A DNA stretch of 64,000 nt from an uncultured Rubripirellula sp. (GCA_938045805.1 CALIBL010000032.1:32997-96996); one strand, 5' to 3'; shown: positions 1 to 8,366, counted from the first letter of the stretch. The notes: generated by a model not told the origin, from the letters alone. Numbers and translations: made by a program.

Positions 1-1
1 G

Positions 2-400
2 CTGATGGAGACCGACTCAGAAACCCTGATGGCCGAAGGAATTCGAACGGGACAAGCAGCGTTTGATCGATTGCTGCATGAAACAGGATGGGAACGGGAG
101 CAGATCGAACAGACGGTTTGCCACCAGGTCGGCTCACGTCATCGCATTGGCATGCTCGAAGCGATGCAATTGAGCACCGAACGTGACCATGTCACCTTTC
201 CCAAACTCGGCAATACCGGTTCGGTCGCTCTGCCTATCAGCGTTGCATCCGCCGTTGCCAGCGGTGATCTCCGGCCCGGTATGCGTGCGGCAATGCTGGG
301 AATCGGGTCCGGCATCAACAGTGTGATGCTAGGAACTACATGGGGAGAAACCAAAGTAGCCGGAAATGTCGACCTGATTCTCCACAGCCCCGCCTCGTAG
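2..400 (+). CDS. 3-oxoacyl-ACP synthase III / OleA-like enzyme (C-terminal part)
   Basis: Only the C-terminal 130 or so residues are present; the frame is open to the left edge, so the gene begins outside the window. It is a thiolase-fold condensing enzyme. The catalytic His is in CHQVGSRHR and the catalytic Asn in LGNTGSVALP. The motif MLGIGSGINSVML near the end resembles the GIGSGLN ending of OleA, the enzyme that joins two fatty acyl chains head to head for long-chain olefins, more than ordinary FabH. Some planctomycetes are known to carry ole genes, but the neighbouring oleBCD genes are not visible here, so OleA versus FabH remains open. The active-site Cys lies upstream of the window. 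Confidence 0.75.
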   Translation: MMETDSETLMAEGIRTGQAAFDRLLHETGWEREQIEQTVCHQVGSRHRIGMLEAMQLSTERDHVTFPKLGNTGSVALPISVASAVASGDLRPGMRAAMLGIGSGINSVMLGTTWGETKVAGNVDLILHSPAS

Positions 401-436
401 AACGCACTCAATGATCGTTTTACAACCAAGCTCCGA

Positions 437-700
437 TTAGCTCAGGGGCTCAAACGTACTCCCATGGTCTTGCACCTTGGCAAGTGCTGCATCCACACGT
501 GACATCAAATCCACGGTCTCCAAGGTCAAACCTCTTGATTGGCTCGACTTGCCAACCGTTGATCCGCCTACCGCGGCGGTATCCACCTCACCAATCGATG
601 CCTGACAGTGTGGGCAGGCAACCGTGGTTCCCATCATGGATGAAGCGATCTGGATCGGACGCCCGCAACTTGAGCATGAGTGGATGATATGGTCTGACAC
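437..700 (-). CDS. Small zinc-ribbon protein
   Basis: An 87-residue protein with a clear N-terminal zinc ribbon: CSSC near residues 9-12 and CPHC near residues 29-32, followed by a polar tail without motifs. The start is GTG at 700, supported by a GGAG sequence six bases upstream. Such small zinc-ribbon proteins are common in planctomycetes and usually have no known role; binding of nucleic acid or protein is only a guess. It converges with the OleA-like gene. Confidence 0.6.
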   Translation of the reverse strand: MSDHIIHSCSSCGRPIQIASSMMGTTVACPHCQASIGEVDTAAVGGSTVGKSSQSRGLTLETVDLMSRVDAALAKVQDHGSTFEPLS

Positions 701-1180
701 ACGAGTCTCCGGTTGGGCCAGGGTTCGAGCTCAGAGGCTCGGGGATAAGGACTGCGAAGCCTAGCATCTTCAGCAGGCCGATATAGTAACCCTTATCCAC
801 CTTCAATGCAAACATTTCTTCCATTAAGCCCAAAACATCCCAATAAACCCGAGTATTTCAGTCTGGCAGCGGATGGATTTTTGCAACTAACAGACTTATC
901 CGTGCCCAAAACAACGGAATCGAGGCAAGATCCGAGACAAACTCGGCGTGCCAACTGGGCATGCTTGATTTTTCTACGCGGTGTCGCCCTGCTGAACTCG
1001 CTCGGTTTCCCATTATCCTCCAAACCTAAGTCATGCGTGTATCAGACCGCTATTTGCTCTATAGTCTTTGCGGAAGCGAGCTCCAGAGGGGTTCGCCAAA
1101 CGGATTAAGCTTGCATCAATCCAACGAACCACTGACCTCGATGTCAGCTGGATCAAACTCATCACCACCTCGGAAGCCAA
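701..1180. other. Gene-free stretch
   Basis: About 480 bases between the zinc-ribbon gene (leftward) and the phosphatase gene (rightward). The open frames here overlap one another, are rich in Arg/Pro/Ser, and have no recognisable domain. It must hold the divergent promoters, but I could not pick a convincing -35/-10 pair. Confidence 0.5.
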
Positions 1181-1687
1181 ATGGTCAAACGCGTCCTTTT
1201 TGTCTGCATGGGAAATATCTGCCGCTCACCAGCGGGCGAGGCGGTGATGAAACGTTTCGCCGAAGAGTTCAGAGTCCCCGTCGATGTCGACTCTGCGGGC
1301 ACCCACGGCTATCACGTCGGCGAATCTGCCGACTCTAGGATGCGTGCAGCGGCAGAAGCGAGAGGCTACGAATTGACGAGCATCGCCAGAAAAGTCACTC
1401 GGGACGACCTTTCACCCAGTCGGTTCGATATCGTGCTTGCAATGGATTCCGCTAACCACGCAATCCTCACGGAGATGGCTGGTGGCATCGCCCCACACAT
1501 TCGCCTCTTTAGTGATTACCTCGACGACGACCAATGGCCGAAGGATGTCCCCGACCCGTACTATGGTGAAGAAGATGGCTTTGGCGAGGTTCTTGATATC
1601 CTTGAGGCTGGGTGTCCGCTCATCCTGCAAACGCTAGCGGGTGAAGACATCTTTGAAGGCGAGTTCGATGAGGAGGAACCGTTCTAG
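1181..1687 (+). CDS. Low-molecular-weight protein-tyrosine phosphatase
   Basis: A 168-residue cytoplasmic phosphatase of the LMW-PTP family. The P-loop CMGNICRS sits at residues 9-16 (nucleophile Cys9, Arg15), and the general-acid motif DPYY is at about 125-128. Family members remove phosphate from tyrosine; in bacteria they often regulate exopolysaccharide export kinases, but no such kinase is nearby. The acidic C-terminal tail (after about residue 155) is an extension with no motif. The ATG start has GGAAG eight bases or so upstream. It stands alone and converges with the thioredoxin gene. Confidence 0.92.
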   Translation: MVKRVLFVCMGNICRSPAGEAVMKRFAEEFRVPVDVDSAGTHGYHVGESADSRMRAAAEARGYELTSIARKVTRDDLSPSRFDIVLAMDSANHAILTEMAGGIAPHIRLFSDYLDDDQWPKDVPDPYYGEEDGFGEVLDILEAGCPLILQTLAGEDIFEGEFDEEEPF

Positions 1688-1717
1688 GCACCTCGCAAAT
1701 CGGTACCCTCGATCGGC

Positions 1718-2362
1718 TCAGCTTCCCGACGAATCGGAACGACTACGTTTCCTTCTCGCTCGCTCGTAACGAACTCGACAACCAATGGGAACGGTTTCGC
1801 CCACCTCGGGCTGATCGCCTTGAAGCACCGCGTGAATCGCATCCTCGAGATACTTCTTGGTGATATTCTTACCATCGGGACTGTCATCAATTGCCCCCAT
1901 GTAACGCACTTTCCTATTGCGGTCGACCAGAAAACACTCGGGGGTAGCCATCGCTCCGTAGCGTTTTGCGATCTCCTGTGTTTCATCAAATAGATAAGGA
2001 AACTCAAAACCTTTTTCCGCGGCTCGATCTTTCATCGCGGGCAACAAGTCGTCATCGATTTTGTTGACGTTGATCGCGACCAACGCTACTCCCTTGGTCT
2101 TGTAGGACTCGTGCAAAGCGATGAGTCGATCCTCAGCATCCACGGCATAGGGACAACTGTTGCAAGTAAAAACCACAACCATCAGCTTCTGGTCATTCCA
2201 CTCGCTGAACGAATGCTCCATTCCATCCACCCCCGGCAGAGACTCCCACTCCGGCGCGGGATCGCCAATGGAAAGCGTCTGGTTGTACTCGCCGCAAAAC
2301 GCCAATGAACCGGTCAGTAGAACCGTTAGTGCGAAAGGAAACTGAAACGTGATCATGGCCAC
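1718..2362 (-). CDS. Exported thioredoxin-fold protein (redoxin family)
   Basis: About 214 residues. An N-terminal signal peptide ending near LAFCG is followed by a redoxin/AhpC-TSA-like domain. The active-site motif CNSCPYA corresponds to the CNHCPYV of a large thioredoxin subfamily, and the cis-Pro region ATPECFLVD is present. Role: thiol-disulfide exchange or peroxide handling outside the cytoplasm, substrate unknown. The C-terminal 15 residues are unusually basic and Ser-rich. Two starts are possible: GTG at 2362, with AGAGG seven bases upstream, or ATG at 2356; the spacing favours GTG. Confidence 0.82.
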   Translation of the reverse strand: MAMITFQFPFALTVLLTGSLAFCGEYNQTLSIGDPAPEWESLPGVDGMEHSFSEWNDQKLMVVVFTCNSCPYAVDAEDRLIALHESYKTKGVALVAINVNKIDDDLLPAMKDRAAEKGFEFPYLFDETQEIAKRYGAMATPECFLVDRNRKVRYMGAIDDSPDGKNITKKYLEDAIHAVLQGDQPEVGETVPIGCRVRYERARRKRSRSDSSGS

Positions 2363-2415
2363 TATGGAACCTCTTTGAAGATGAAGATCGCGAACCGCTC
2401 AATCTCGGTAAAAAC

Positions 2416-3525
2416 TTAGGCTCGTGCAAGTCGTTTCAGCACCTCGACACCCCGACGCAATGTGTCGTCGGAGGCTGCAAAGCTGATTCGAAAATGAGAA
2501 TCAGCTTTGCTAAAAATATTACCCGGGACGATGAGCAAGTTCTCGGCAATGGCGCGTTCGACGAATGCCGCTCCACTCTCGCAGGGTGCCTTCGGGAACA
2601 CATAGAAGGCTCCGTTAGGTTTAGCAATCTCATAGTGATCAGCAAGTTCCGAGCAGATGAAATCGCGTTTCTTCCGATATTCATTGACGTGCTTGGAAAG
2701 ATCAACCCGAGTGGCCTCGAGGGCGCCCCACTGAGCCGGTTGCGGGGCGCAAACAAACGAGTACTGCTGAAGTTTCAACATCACACTAATGACCTCTTTG
2801 GGCCCATGCAGGTAACCAACTCGCCAGCCGGTCATTGCGTGACTCTTGCTGAATCCATCAATGACAATTGTCTGCTCGTTGAATTCTGCGGGCGAAACAA
2901 ACTCTCCATCGTAAAAGAAAGAACTGTAAATCTCGTCCGATACCAATGCGATTCCCTTCTCCTGGGCCAACTTCGCAACCGCTTCAAGTGACTCTCGATC
3001 CGCAGTGACTCCGGTTGGATTGGCGGGGCTGTTAAGCAAAATCATCTTGGTCTTTGGCGTGATGGATTCAGCAATTCGATCTGGATTGATCGCGAAATCA
3101 GGATACGAATCTACCGGCACCGGAACGCCTCCGCACATGCGAACCAACGAGGGGTACATGACAAAGTAAGGATCCATGAAGATCACTTCATCACCGGGAT
3201 TGATCATTGACAACATGGTCAATACCAAGCCGCCACTGGTCCCGCTGGAGATGAACAACTCACGATCGGAGTGCGTTGGATAGTCGGAGGCAACCTGTTC
3301 ACTCAGACGCTCGCGCAGCGACGCAACCCCCTGGGTTGGCGAGTACGCATTCTTCCCCGATTGGATGGCTTCGATCGCTGCCTCTTTTACCGCATCAGGA
3401 ACATCAAAGTCCGGCTGCCCGATGGAAAGATTGATCGGATCTTTCAGGTTTGCCGCAAGATCGAATACCCGCCGAATTCCGCTGCTGTCAAATGCTTGAG
3501 AACGTTCCGAAATCCAAGGATGCAT
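2416..3525 (-). CDS. Class I/II PLP-dependent aminotransferase (aspartate aminotransferase-like)
   Basis: A 369-residue fold-type I enzyme. Motifs seen: NSPANPTG (pyridoxal-binding Asn169), SDEIY (Asp197), and the Schiff-base lysine Lys227 in GFSKSHAMTGWRVGY; FRISFA near the end carries the substrate-carboxylate Arg. The reading frame runs on upstream to 3630, but that extension is low-complexity and would overlap the divergent DUF4416 gene, so I chose ATG at 3525, where homologous proteins start. The exact amino donor (Asp, Ala, Tyr or other) is not determined by sequence. Confidence 0.9.
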   Translation of the reverse strand: MHPWISERSQAFDSSGIRRVFDLAANLKDPINLSIGQPDFDVPDAVKEAAIEAIQSGKNAYSPTQGVASLRERLSEQVASDYPTHSDRELFISSGTSGGLVLTMLSMINPGDEVIFMDPYFVMYPSLVRMCGGVPVPVDSYPDFAINPDRIAESITPKTKMILLNSPANPTGVTADRESLEAVAKLAQEKGIALVSDEIYSSFFYDGEFVSPAEFNEQTIVIDGFSKSHAMTGWRVGYLHGPKEVISVMLKLQQYSFVCAPQPAQWGALEATRVDLSKHVNEYRKKRDFICSELADHYEIAKPNGAFYVFPKAPCESGAAFVERAIAENLLIVPGNIFSKADSHFRISFAASDDTLRRGVEVLKRLARA

Positions 3526-3572
3526 GTTAAATCTGTCTGTCAAAAGAGGTTCAGCAATAGACGTCAAGGGCG

Positions 3573-4283
3573 ATGTCAGAGACGATAATGGAGAATCGAG
3601 CGATACATCGTCAAGACTCGAGTGTATCAAGCTTTGCGTTATTCAGAGAGTGGGAGAATCGTTCCTTGGCTGAAATCCAACTTGTCGAACCGGTCGTCCG
3701 ATTTTGCGGAATGATCTCGCGCCACACCGAATCGGTGGACTGGGCGATCGAGAAGATCTCGGAGCATTGGGGAAAACCGGTTCTCCAAAGCCCTCCCATT
3801 CTGTTCGAAGCCGGCGGTTATTATCGAGCGACGATGGGAGAAGGATTACTGAAAACACTGGTGGCCTTCGAAGGGTTTCAAGATCCCGGCGAATTAGCCG
3901 ATTGGAAGCTCGCGACCAATGATTGGGAAAAGCAATATGCAGCGACTTGCCCGCATCCGGAAACGCGTCCCCTGAACCTCGACCCCGGCTACACCTCCCA
4001 AGCCAAACTCGTTCTTGCGACCACCAAAGATCGTGACCATCGAATCTACCTGCGAGACGGTATCTTCGCGGAGGTGACTCTCACTTACGTGCGAAAAGTT
4101 TGGGAGCACCACCGATGGTCTTACCCCACCTACCGCGGCAGCGAGGTCGCAAGCTTCGCGCAGCGGTGCAGGGAACACCTTCGCGATCACCTCAAGCAGA
4201 TCAAACAGTTCCGGCAGCGAGAGCAGGGGCCTGTGCCGACTCGAGAGCGTGTTCAGGCGGCTAAGGATCGTGAGCCGAACTAG
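3573..4283 (+). CDS. DUF4416 family protein
   Basis: A protein of 236 residues or fewer, matching DUF4416 in the motifs LNLDPGYTSQAKLVLATTKD, RIYL and GIFAEVTL. The family is widespread in Planctomycetes and deltaproteobacterial groups, and its function is unknown. No signal peptide or membrane segment, so cytoplasmic. The start is ATG 3573 or ATG 3588. Only 47 bases separate it from the start of the divergent aminotransferase, so the two promoters must overlap. The charged C-terminal tail (KQFRQREQ...) is probably disordered. Confidence 0.8.
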   Translation: MSETIMENRAIHRQDSSVSSFALFREWENRSLAEIQLVEPVVRFCGMISRHTESVDWAIEKISEHWGKPVLQSPPILFEAGGYYRATMGEGLLKTLVAFEGFQDPGELADWKLATNDWEKQYAATCPHPETRPLNLDPGYTSQAKLVLATTKDRDHRIYLRDGIFAEVTLTYVRKVWEHHRWSYPTYRGSEVASFAQRCREHLRDHLKQIKQFRQREQGPVPTRERVQAAKDREPN

Positions 4284-4460
4284 AGATTGTCAGATCCAAT
4301 GAACTCAGTCGATTCAGCGGACGATGTTTAGAAACCCTGACCCCGCGTGGTTCAAGCGAACCTCCGTATCCAATCAAGCTCTCTTTGGTACACTCTGATC
4401 TAGTCGTTGACGATCTCTTTGTCGTCCTCCCACCACCATCTTTGAGATAGAGAGGCTTGC

Positions 4461-5195
4461 GTGAGTCAGCTTGCAGGAAAAATTGTAGCCATCACCGGAG
4501 GCGGAACTGGAATCGGCGCAGGAATCGCTAGAGGTCTTGCAGCGGCCGGTTGCCGAGTCACCATCGGGGGGCGAAGGCTTGAGCCTCTTCAAGAGGTGGC
4601 AAGTTCAGTCGAATCGGAACATCCTATCCGCTGCCAGACCATCGACGTTGCAAGCCCTGAAAGTGTCACCAGCTTCTTCCAAACCATTCGTAGCGAAGTG
4701 GGTGAGGTTGATATTTTGGTCAACAGCGCGGGGATCAACATCCAGAAGCGAACCATGGCGGAAATGTCACCCGAAGACTGGGAACGTGTCCTTTCGATCA
4801 ACGCCTCGGGAGCCTATCGCTGCATGCATGAGGTTCTTCCCGCAATGCGAGCGAGGAAGGATGGGCTAGTGGTCAACATCTCTTCGGTCGCTGGAAAACG
4901 CGCCATCACATTGGGTGGAGTGGTCTACTGTGCGAGTAAATTTGCGATGACGGCACTCGGAACAGCCGTCTCCAATGAGGTACGAAACGAGGGCGTTCGT
5001 ATCACCAATGTTTACCCGGGCGAAGTCAACACCCCCATCCTCGATAACCGACCCACCCCCGTCTCTCAAGAACACAAAGACGCCATCCTTCAACCGGAAG
5101 ATATAGCGTCGGTGATCGTAAGCATCTGCGCATTGCCGCCACGGGCAAACGTTCCCGAGATTGTCATCAAGCCAACCATCCAAGAGTGGGTGTAG
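4461..5195 (+). CDS. Short-chain dehydrogenase/reductase
   Basis: A 244-residue classical SDR. The cofactor loop GGGTGIG is at 13-19, NSAG near 88-91, and the catalytic Ser142, Tyr156 and Lys160 lie in the NISS and YCASK motifs. Arg residues after the second strand (GGRRLEP) suggest NADP(H) over NAD(H). Substrate unknown; 3-oxoacyl-ACP-reductase-like annotation would be a default, not a finding. The start is GTG at 4461. The scpB gene follows 44 bases downstream, so the two may be cotranscribed. Confidence 0.88.
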   Translation: MSQLAGKIVAITGGGTGIGAGIARGLAAAGCRVTIGGRRLEPLQEVASSVESEHPIRCQTIDVASPESVTSFFQTIRSEVGEVDILVNSAGINIQKRTMAEMSPEDWERVLSINASGAYRCMHEVLPAMRARKDGLVVNISSVAGKRAITLGGVVYCASKFAMTALGTAVSNEVRNEGVRITNVYPGEVNTPILDNRPTPVSQEHKDAILQPEDIASVIVSICALPPRANVPEIVIKPTIQEWV

Positions 5196-5239
5196 CGACC
5201 GATGGCTCACTCGGCCCATTCCCTGAATCAAGGATCGAG

Positions 5240-6097
5240 ATGATGAATCAGTCCGAATCCGATGAAGATCCGTCACCGGAAATCCCACAAACTGATTTTT
5301 CTATCACTGACAACCTCAATGCAGGTGACGCAGAAGACGACGTGAACGCCGTCGATGTCAATGCGCAGGCTGATCAGCAGGATGAGGAATTAGAGGAAGC
5401 GGGCCTCTCACTCGATGACCTTGGGGCCGCCTATGCACGCGTCGCAGCCGAGCATGACCCGGAGGCATTCTCTGCACCGGAGCCCGATGCAAGTGAGCAG
5501 GAGATAAATCACGATGAGGAAGCTGGCTCATTCGACGAGCTTCCCACTGATGAAATGGATCAAGCTGCGACGCCGGAGGCGATCATTGAGGGAGCTCTGT
5601 TTGTTGGGCACCCTGAAAACAAGTCGCTGAGCGAACAGAGAATTGCATCGCTCATGAGGGATGTCACCCCGGACGAGGTTGAAGACTTAATCGCACAACT
5701 CAATGAGTCTTACCGATCCGCGGATCAAGCGTTACGAATCGTCCGCGATGAGCGGGGTTACCGGATGACGATTGCCCCAGAAGTCGAAGAGGTGCGTCGA
5801 TCATTTCTTGGGAAAGTCCGCGAAGCAAAACTCAGTCAACCTGCAATCGATGTCCTTTCACTGGTCGCTTATCAGCCTGGGATCACCTCGCAAACGGTTC
5901 AGGACCAACGCGGGCACGACAGCGGCTCCATCCTGAATCAACTTGTCCGGCGACAATTGATCCAACTCGAACGCAAACAACCTGCCTCGGGCGGCAAAAA
6001 GGTTCCACATTACTACATCACCGAGCGTTTCTTGCAGTTGTTCGGTCTCGAGACCATCGAAGACCTGCCTCAAGTTGATGAAAACTTTCGTGACTAG
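5240..6097 (+). CDS. scpB: Segregation and condensation protein B
   Basis: About 285 residues. The C-terminal half is ScpB: two winged-helix domains, seen in AIIEGALFVGHPENKSLSE and the conserved VLSLVAYQPGITSQTVQDQRG. ScpB binds ScpA and SMC and helps chromosome condensation and segregation. The N-terminal 110 residues are very acidic (many Asp, Glu and Gln) and likely disordered; this extension is absent from short ScpB proteins. I chose ATG 5240, which has AAGGA upstream; a longer frame reaches 5186 and overlaps the SDR. No scpA is adjacent. Confidence 0.9.
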   Translation: MMNQSESDEDPSPEIPQTDFSITDNLNAGDAEDDVNAVDVNAQADQQDEELEEAGLSLDDLGAAYARVAAEHDPEAFSAPEPDASEQEINHDEEAGSFDELPTDEMDQAATPEAIIEGALFVGHPENKSLSEQRIASLMRDVTPDEVEDLIAQLNESYRSADQALRIVRDERGYRMTIAPEVEEVRRSFLGKVREAKLSQPAIDVLSLVAYQPGITSQTVQDQRGHDSGSILNQLVRRQLIQLERKQPASGGKKVPHYYITERFLQLFGLETIEDLPQVDENFRD

Positions 6098-6177
6098 GCG
6101 GAAAGTGGCCCACTGATCCACTCACGCTCCAAACCGATCAAGCTTTATCCCCACGTAACTTGTGAGCAATAAAAAAC

Positions 6178-6825
6178 ATGATTCGCGGCGTCGCACTCGA
6201 CATGGATGGCCTCCTTTTTGATACCGAATCTCTCTACTGGGAGTGCGGGGATGAACTACTGAAGCGTCGCGGGAAAAGCTACTGCAAGCAACTTCAACAG
6301 CAGATGATGGGGCGGGTTGGAGTAGCGGCGATGCAGACGATGATTGACTTTCATCATCTTAATGATCGAGCGGATGACATGATCCTCGAGTCAAACGAAA
6401 TCTTTACCCGCTTGCTTGAACGCGGTGCACAGGAGATGCCGGGCTTGGGGGTATGGATTCAACACCTCAGGGACCACGAGATCCCTTTTGGACTTGCCAC
6501 AAGCAGTCAGAGAAAATTCGTTGAGATCTTATTTCGTTCTCGACCGTGGCGAGAAGAACTCGCGTTCATCCTCACCGGTGATGATGTGACGCGAGGGAAA
6601 CCGGATCCACAAATCTATCAACTCGCGGCCGAAAAACTCGATCTTCCACCGGAACAGATGCTTGTCTTGGAAGACAGCCAAAACGGGTGCGCTGCCGGTG
6701 TCGCCTCGGGCGCCCAAACCGTAGCGGTGCCGAGTGTGCACACACGTGAGCAGGATTTTTCAGGTGTCACCTTGATTGCCGAATCATTGAGCGATCCGAA
6801 ACTCTTGGCGCTAATTTCGAGTTAG
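6178..6825 (+). CDS. HAD-superfamily hydrolase (beta-phosphoglucomutase-like)
   Basis: A 215-residue HAD phosphatase of the cap-C1 subgroup. Motif I is LDMDGLLFDTE (nucleophile Asp8, acid/base Asp10), motif II TSSQRK, motif III the Lys in GKPDP, and motif IV LVLEDSQNG. These proteins remove phosphate from sugar phosphates or nucleotides, or isomerise sugar phosphates; the substrate cannot be told. Its stop overlaps that of the convergent lipoprotein gene by 15 bases. Confidence 0.87.
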   Translation: MIRGVALDMDGLLFDTESLYWECGDELLKRRGKSYCKQLQQQMMGRVGVAAMQTMIDFHHLNDRADDMILESNEIFTRLLERGAQEMPGLGVWIQHLRDHEIPFGLATSSQRKFVEILFRSRPWREELAFILTGDDVTRGKPDPQIYQLAAEKLDLPPEQMLVLEDSQNGCAAGVASGAQTVAVPSVHTREQDFSGVTLIAESLSDPKLLALISS

Positions 6826-7752
6826 AAACCATCCTTCGGGCGGATCAGGGAGACCAAAAGAAGCATGGTAAGCTCGCTGTCTCGTTTCCACCCAAATCAG
6901 TGTTCTTTGATGCAATTGAGAAGGGTGAAGACGGACCGCACGACTCGCTAAGTTCTTGGCTTCCGAGAAATCCTGACGTGCAACCGCCGCCAGCGCCAAG
7001 TTATGAATGGCCGCGATTTGAAACGGATTCTTTTTCCGAACGGTTTTCCATATCTCCTCCGCCTCACTCCAGCGTCCTGCCTCCGCCAGAGCATTTGCGC
7101 GTCGAAGCTGACTGCTACCTGGCAAGACATAAGCCGACTCCAGCTCAATCTCTTCGCGACTGACTGTCGGCATCATGAGACGGTAGGTATCGCGAACTGC
7201 AGCGATGGAAAGCACTTCATCACTGCGTCCCAACAACGCGAGGTCTGGATAGCGTTCAATCGCAGAGGCCATCGTCACCGACACCGGCATTCCTCCGCCC
7301 TCACGTTTTCCATCCAAAGCAGTCAGACGCCATGAAATGGTTAACTGATCATCCATCGCTTTGTGATAGTCACCGGTCCTTCGTTCGAAAACCTCACCAC
7401 GCAAAAGAAAATCTGCCCCCGCTCGACGCGCCAACGAAGCCAACGCAACATCGTTGACCTCATCATCAATTGCTGAGACCAACTGAACTTCACTCTCCGC
7501 ACGCAACGTCTGATAATCAACCAGCATTACCTGACGACCGGAGTCATGAGGTGCAAGATCAAATAGTTTCCGGTGAACCTTATCCACCAGTTCACCCTCA
7601 CCGACCAATTCAGATACCACCACCTTCCCCCCAACCGTCGAAGCGAGCGTCGGTGGCCGCCAAAGATGAACCGGCGCAGTGGCAGTGCAACCACCAAGAA
7701 GGCAGCAAAGCATGAATCCACTGAGGCGTTTGATTAGAAGCACGCGTACCAT
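6811..7752 (-). CDS. Predicted lipoprotein with TPR-like C terminus
   Basis: A 313-residue protein. The N terminus has a signal peptide and a lipobox (LLGGC), so it should be lipid-anchored. The middle (LASLARRAGADFLLRGEVFERRTGDY) resembles proteins that assemble an outer-membrane-associated complex, but I do not recognise a named family. Residues 225-290 carry two TPR-like helical pairs (RRANALAEAGRWSEAEEIW, and AAIHNLALAAVARQDFSEA). The reading frame extends to 7788, but ATG 7752 puts the signal peptide at the N terminus. A perfect 22-bp palindrome lies 50 bases upstream. Confidence 0.72.
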   Translation of the reverse strand: MVRVLLIKRLSGFMLCCLLGGCTATAPVHLWRPPTLASTVGGKVVVSELVGEGELVDKVHRKLFDLAPHDSGRQVMLVDYQTLRAESEVQLVSAIDDEVNDVALASLARRAGADFLLRGEVFERRTGDYHKAMDDQLTISWRLTALDGKREGGGMPVSVTMASAIERYPDLALLGRSDEVLSIAAVRDTYRLMMPTVSREEIELESAYVLPGSSQLRRANALAEAGRWSEAEEIWKTVRKKNPFQIAAIHNLALAAVARQDFSEAKNLASRAVRLHPSQLHQRTLIWVETRQRAYHASFGLPDPPEGWFLTRN

Positions 7753-7800
7753 GCTCTCGATGTAAGGATTTCTCCCCACCGGAGTCAATGCGAACGTTTC

Positions 7801-7822
7801 TTGAACCTCCGCGGAGGTTCAA
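7801..7822. repeat. 22-bp perfect palindrome (hairpin or operator)
   Basis: TTGAACCTCCG is followed directly by its exact reverse complement CGGAGGTTCAA. It lies six bases after the stop of the leftward small gene and about 50 bases before the start of the leftward lipoprotein gene. It could act as a transcript 3' hairpin for the first or an operator for the second. No T-run follows on the minus strand, which argues against a standard intrinsic terminator. Confidence 0.6.
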
Positions 7823-7827
7823 CTTAG

Positions 7828-8127
7828 TCAAGCGGCGGCGTGCAGTGCCAACTGCCGCAGTCTGGGGATGACAAGACTCTCGCGACGAACCCCATCGCTA
7901 CCGTAAAAAATGACGGTGTTCTTCAGATAGTCACAGATGGCCGTCAACTTCACGCTTCGAGGACCATGGAGACAGAAATAAACACCAACAGGTTGCCCAC
8001 CTCGAATTACCTCGCGTTGGGTGATGGGAAATTGATCGGGCACCAGATGCCCCAACTCACAAAGCTTCTCTTCGATAGTCAAACAAAGCGTTGAGTAATC
8101 AATCTTTTGAGAAGTCAGACCAATCAT
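7828..8127 (-). CDS. Short conserved planctomycete protein (function unknown)
   Basis: About 99 residues from ATG 8127, or 115 from a GTG at 8175. The C-terminal half, with GVYFCLHGPRSVKLTAICD and TVIFYGSDGVR, matches from memory a short protein family repeatedly present in planctomycete genomes (GVYFCLHGPR, FYGSxGER). No signal peptide, no membrane segment, no known catalytic motif; it looks like a small cytoplasmic alpha/beta protein. Its upstream region holds several inverted repeats (8268-8366). Confidence 0.7.
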   Translation of the reverse strand: MIGLTSQKIDYSTLCLTIEEKLCELGHLVPDQFPITQREVIRGGQPVGVYFCLHGPRSVKLTAICDYLKNTVIFYGSDGVRRESLVIPRLRQLALHAAA

Positions 8128-8267
8128 CCGCGACCCTGAGGCTTGAGCAAAGGCAAAGTAGCAGGTCGAGAGCACAAACTCTCACCCTGTCCAGCCTTGG
8201 ATATCGGTCCTGAAGCGACGGAAATTTAGTTCCCAAAAAAGTCTACAGTCCGTCTCCTAACAAGTCA

Positions 8268-8280
8268 GGTAAGTCTTACC
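8268..8280. promoter_or_regulatory. 13-bp palindrome GGTAAGTCTTACC (operator candidate)
   Basis: Six-base arms GGTAAG and CTTACC around a central T. The same half-site GTAAG/CTTAC recurs 50-90 bases further on, in the 5' region of the leftward small gene. Function is inferred only from symmetry and position. Confidence 0.35.
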
Positions 8281-8329
8281 GATTGTTCCGTTTCCCCGAG
8301 TTAACGCGATAATGAAACACTTCCATTTC

Positions 8330-8366
8330 GTAAGTTTTGCGGACTTACATCAAAGTTGTAAGCCGC
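8330..8366. promoter_or_regulatory. Overlapping inverted repeats (operator candidate)
   Basis: GTAAGT at 8330-8335 pairs with ACTTAC at 8343-8348. The latter, within GCGGACTTAC (8339-8348), can also pair with GTAAGCCGC at 8358-8366 with a one-base bulge. The two pairings exclude each other, which would suit either two operator half-sites or a switchable RNA hairpin. Inferred only from symmetry. Confidence 0.3.

Noticed and set aside
715..770. GGGTTCGAGCTC, resembling a tRNA T-loop
   Set aside because: No matching acceptor stem or anticodon arm can be found around it.
806..1108. Rightward 100-residue frame before the tyrosine phosphatase
   Set aside because: No domain, overlaps other open frames, and has no convincing ribosome site.
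1684..2007. Possible frameshift at the end of the thioredoxin-like gene
   Set aside because: The shifted frame gives an acidic tail, but the original frame stays open and the catalytic part is unaffected, so no error needs to be assumed.
3526..3630. Upstream extension of the aminotransferase
   Set aside because: Low-complexity Ser/Leu/Asp sequence that overlaps the divergent DUF4416 gene; ATG 3525 matches homologues.
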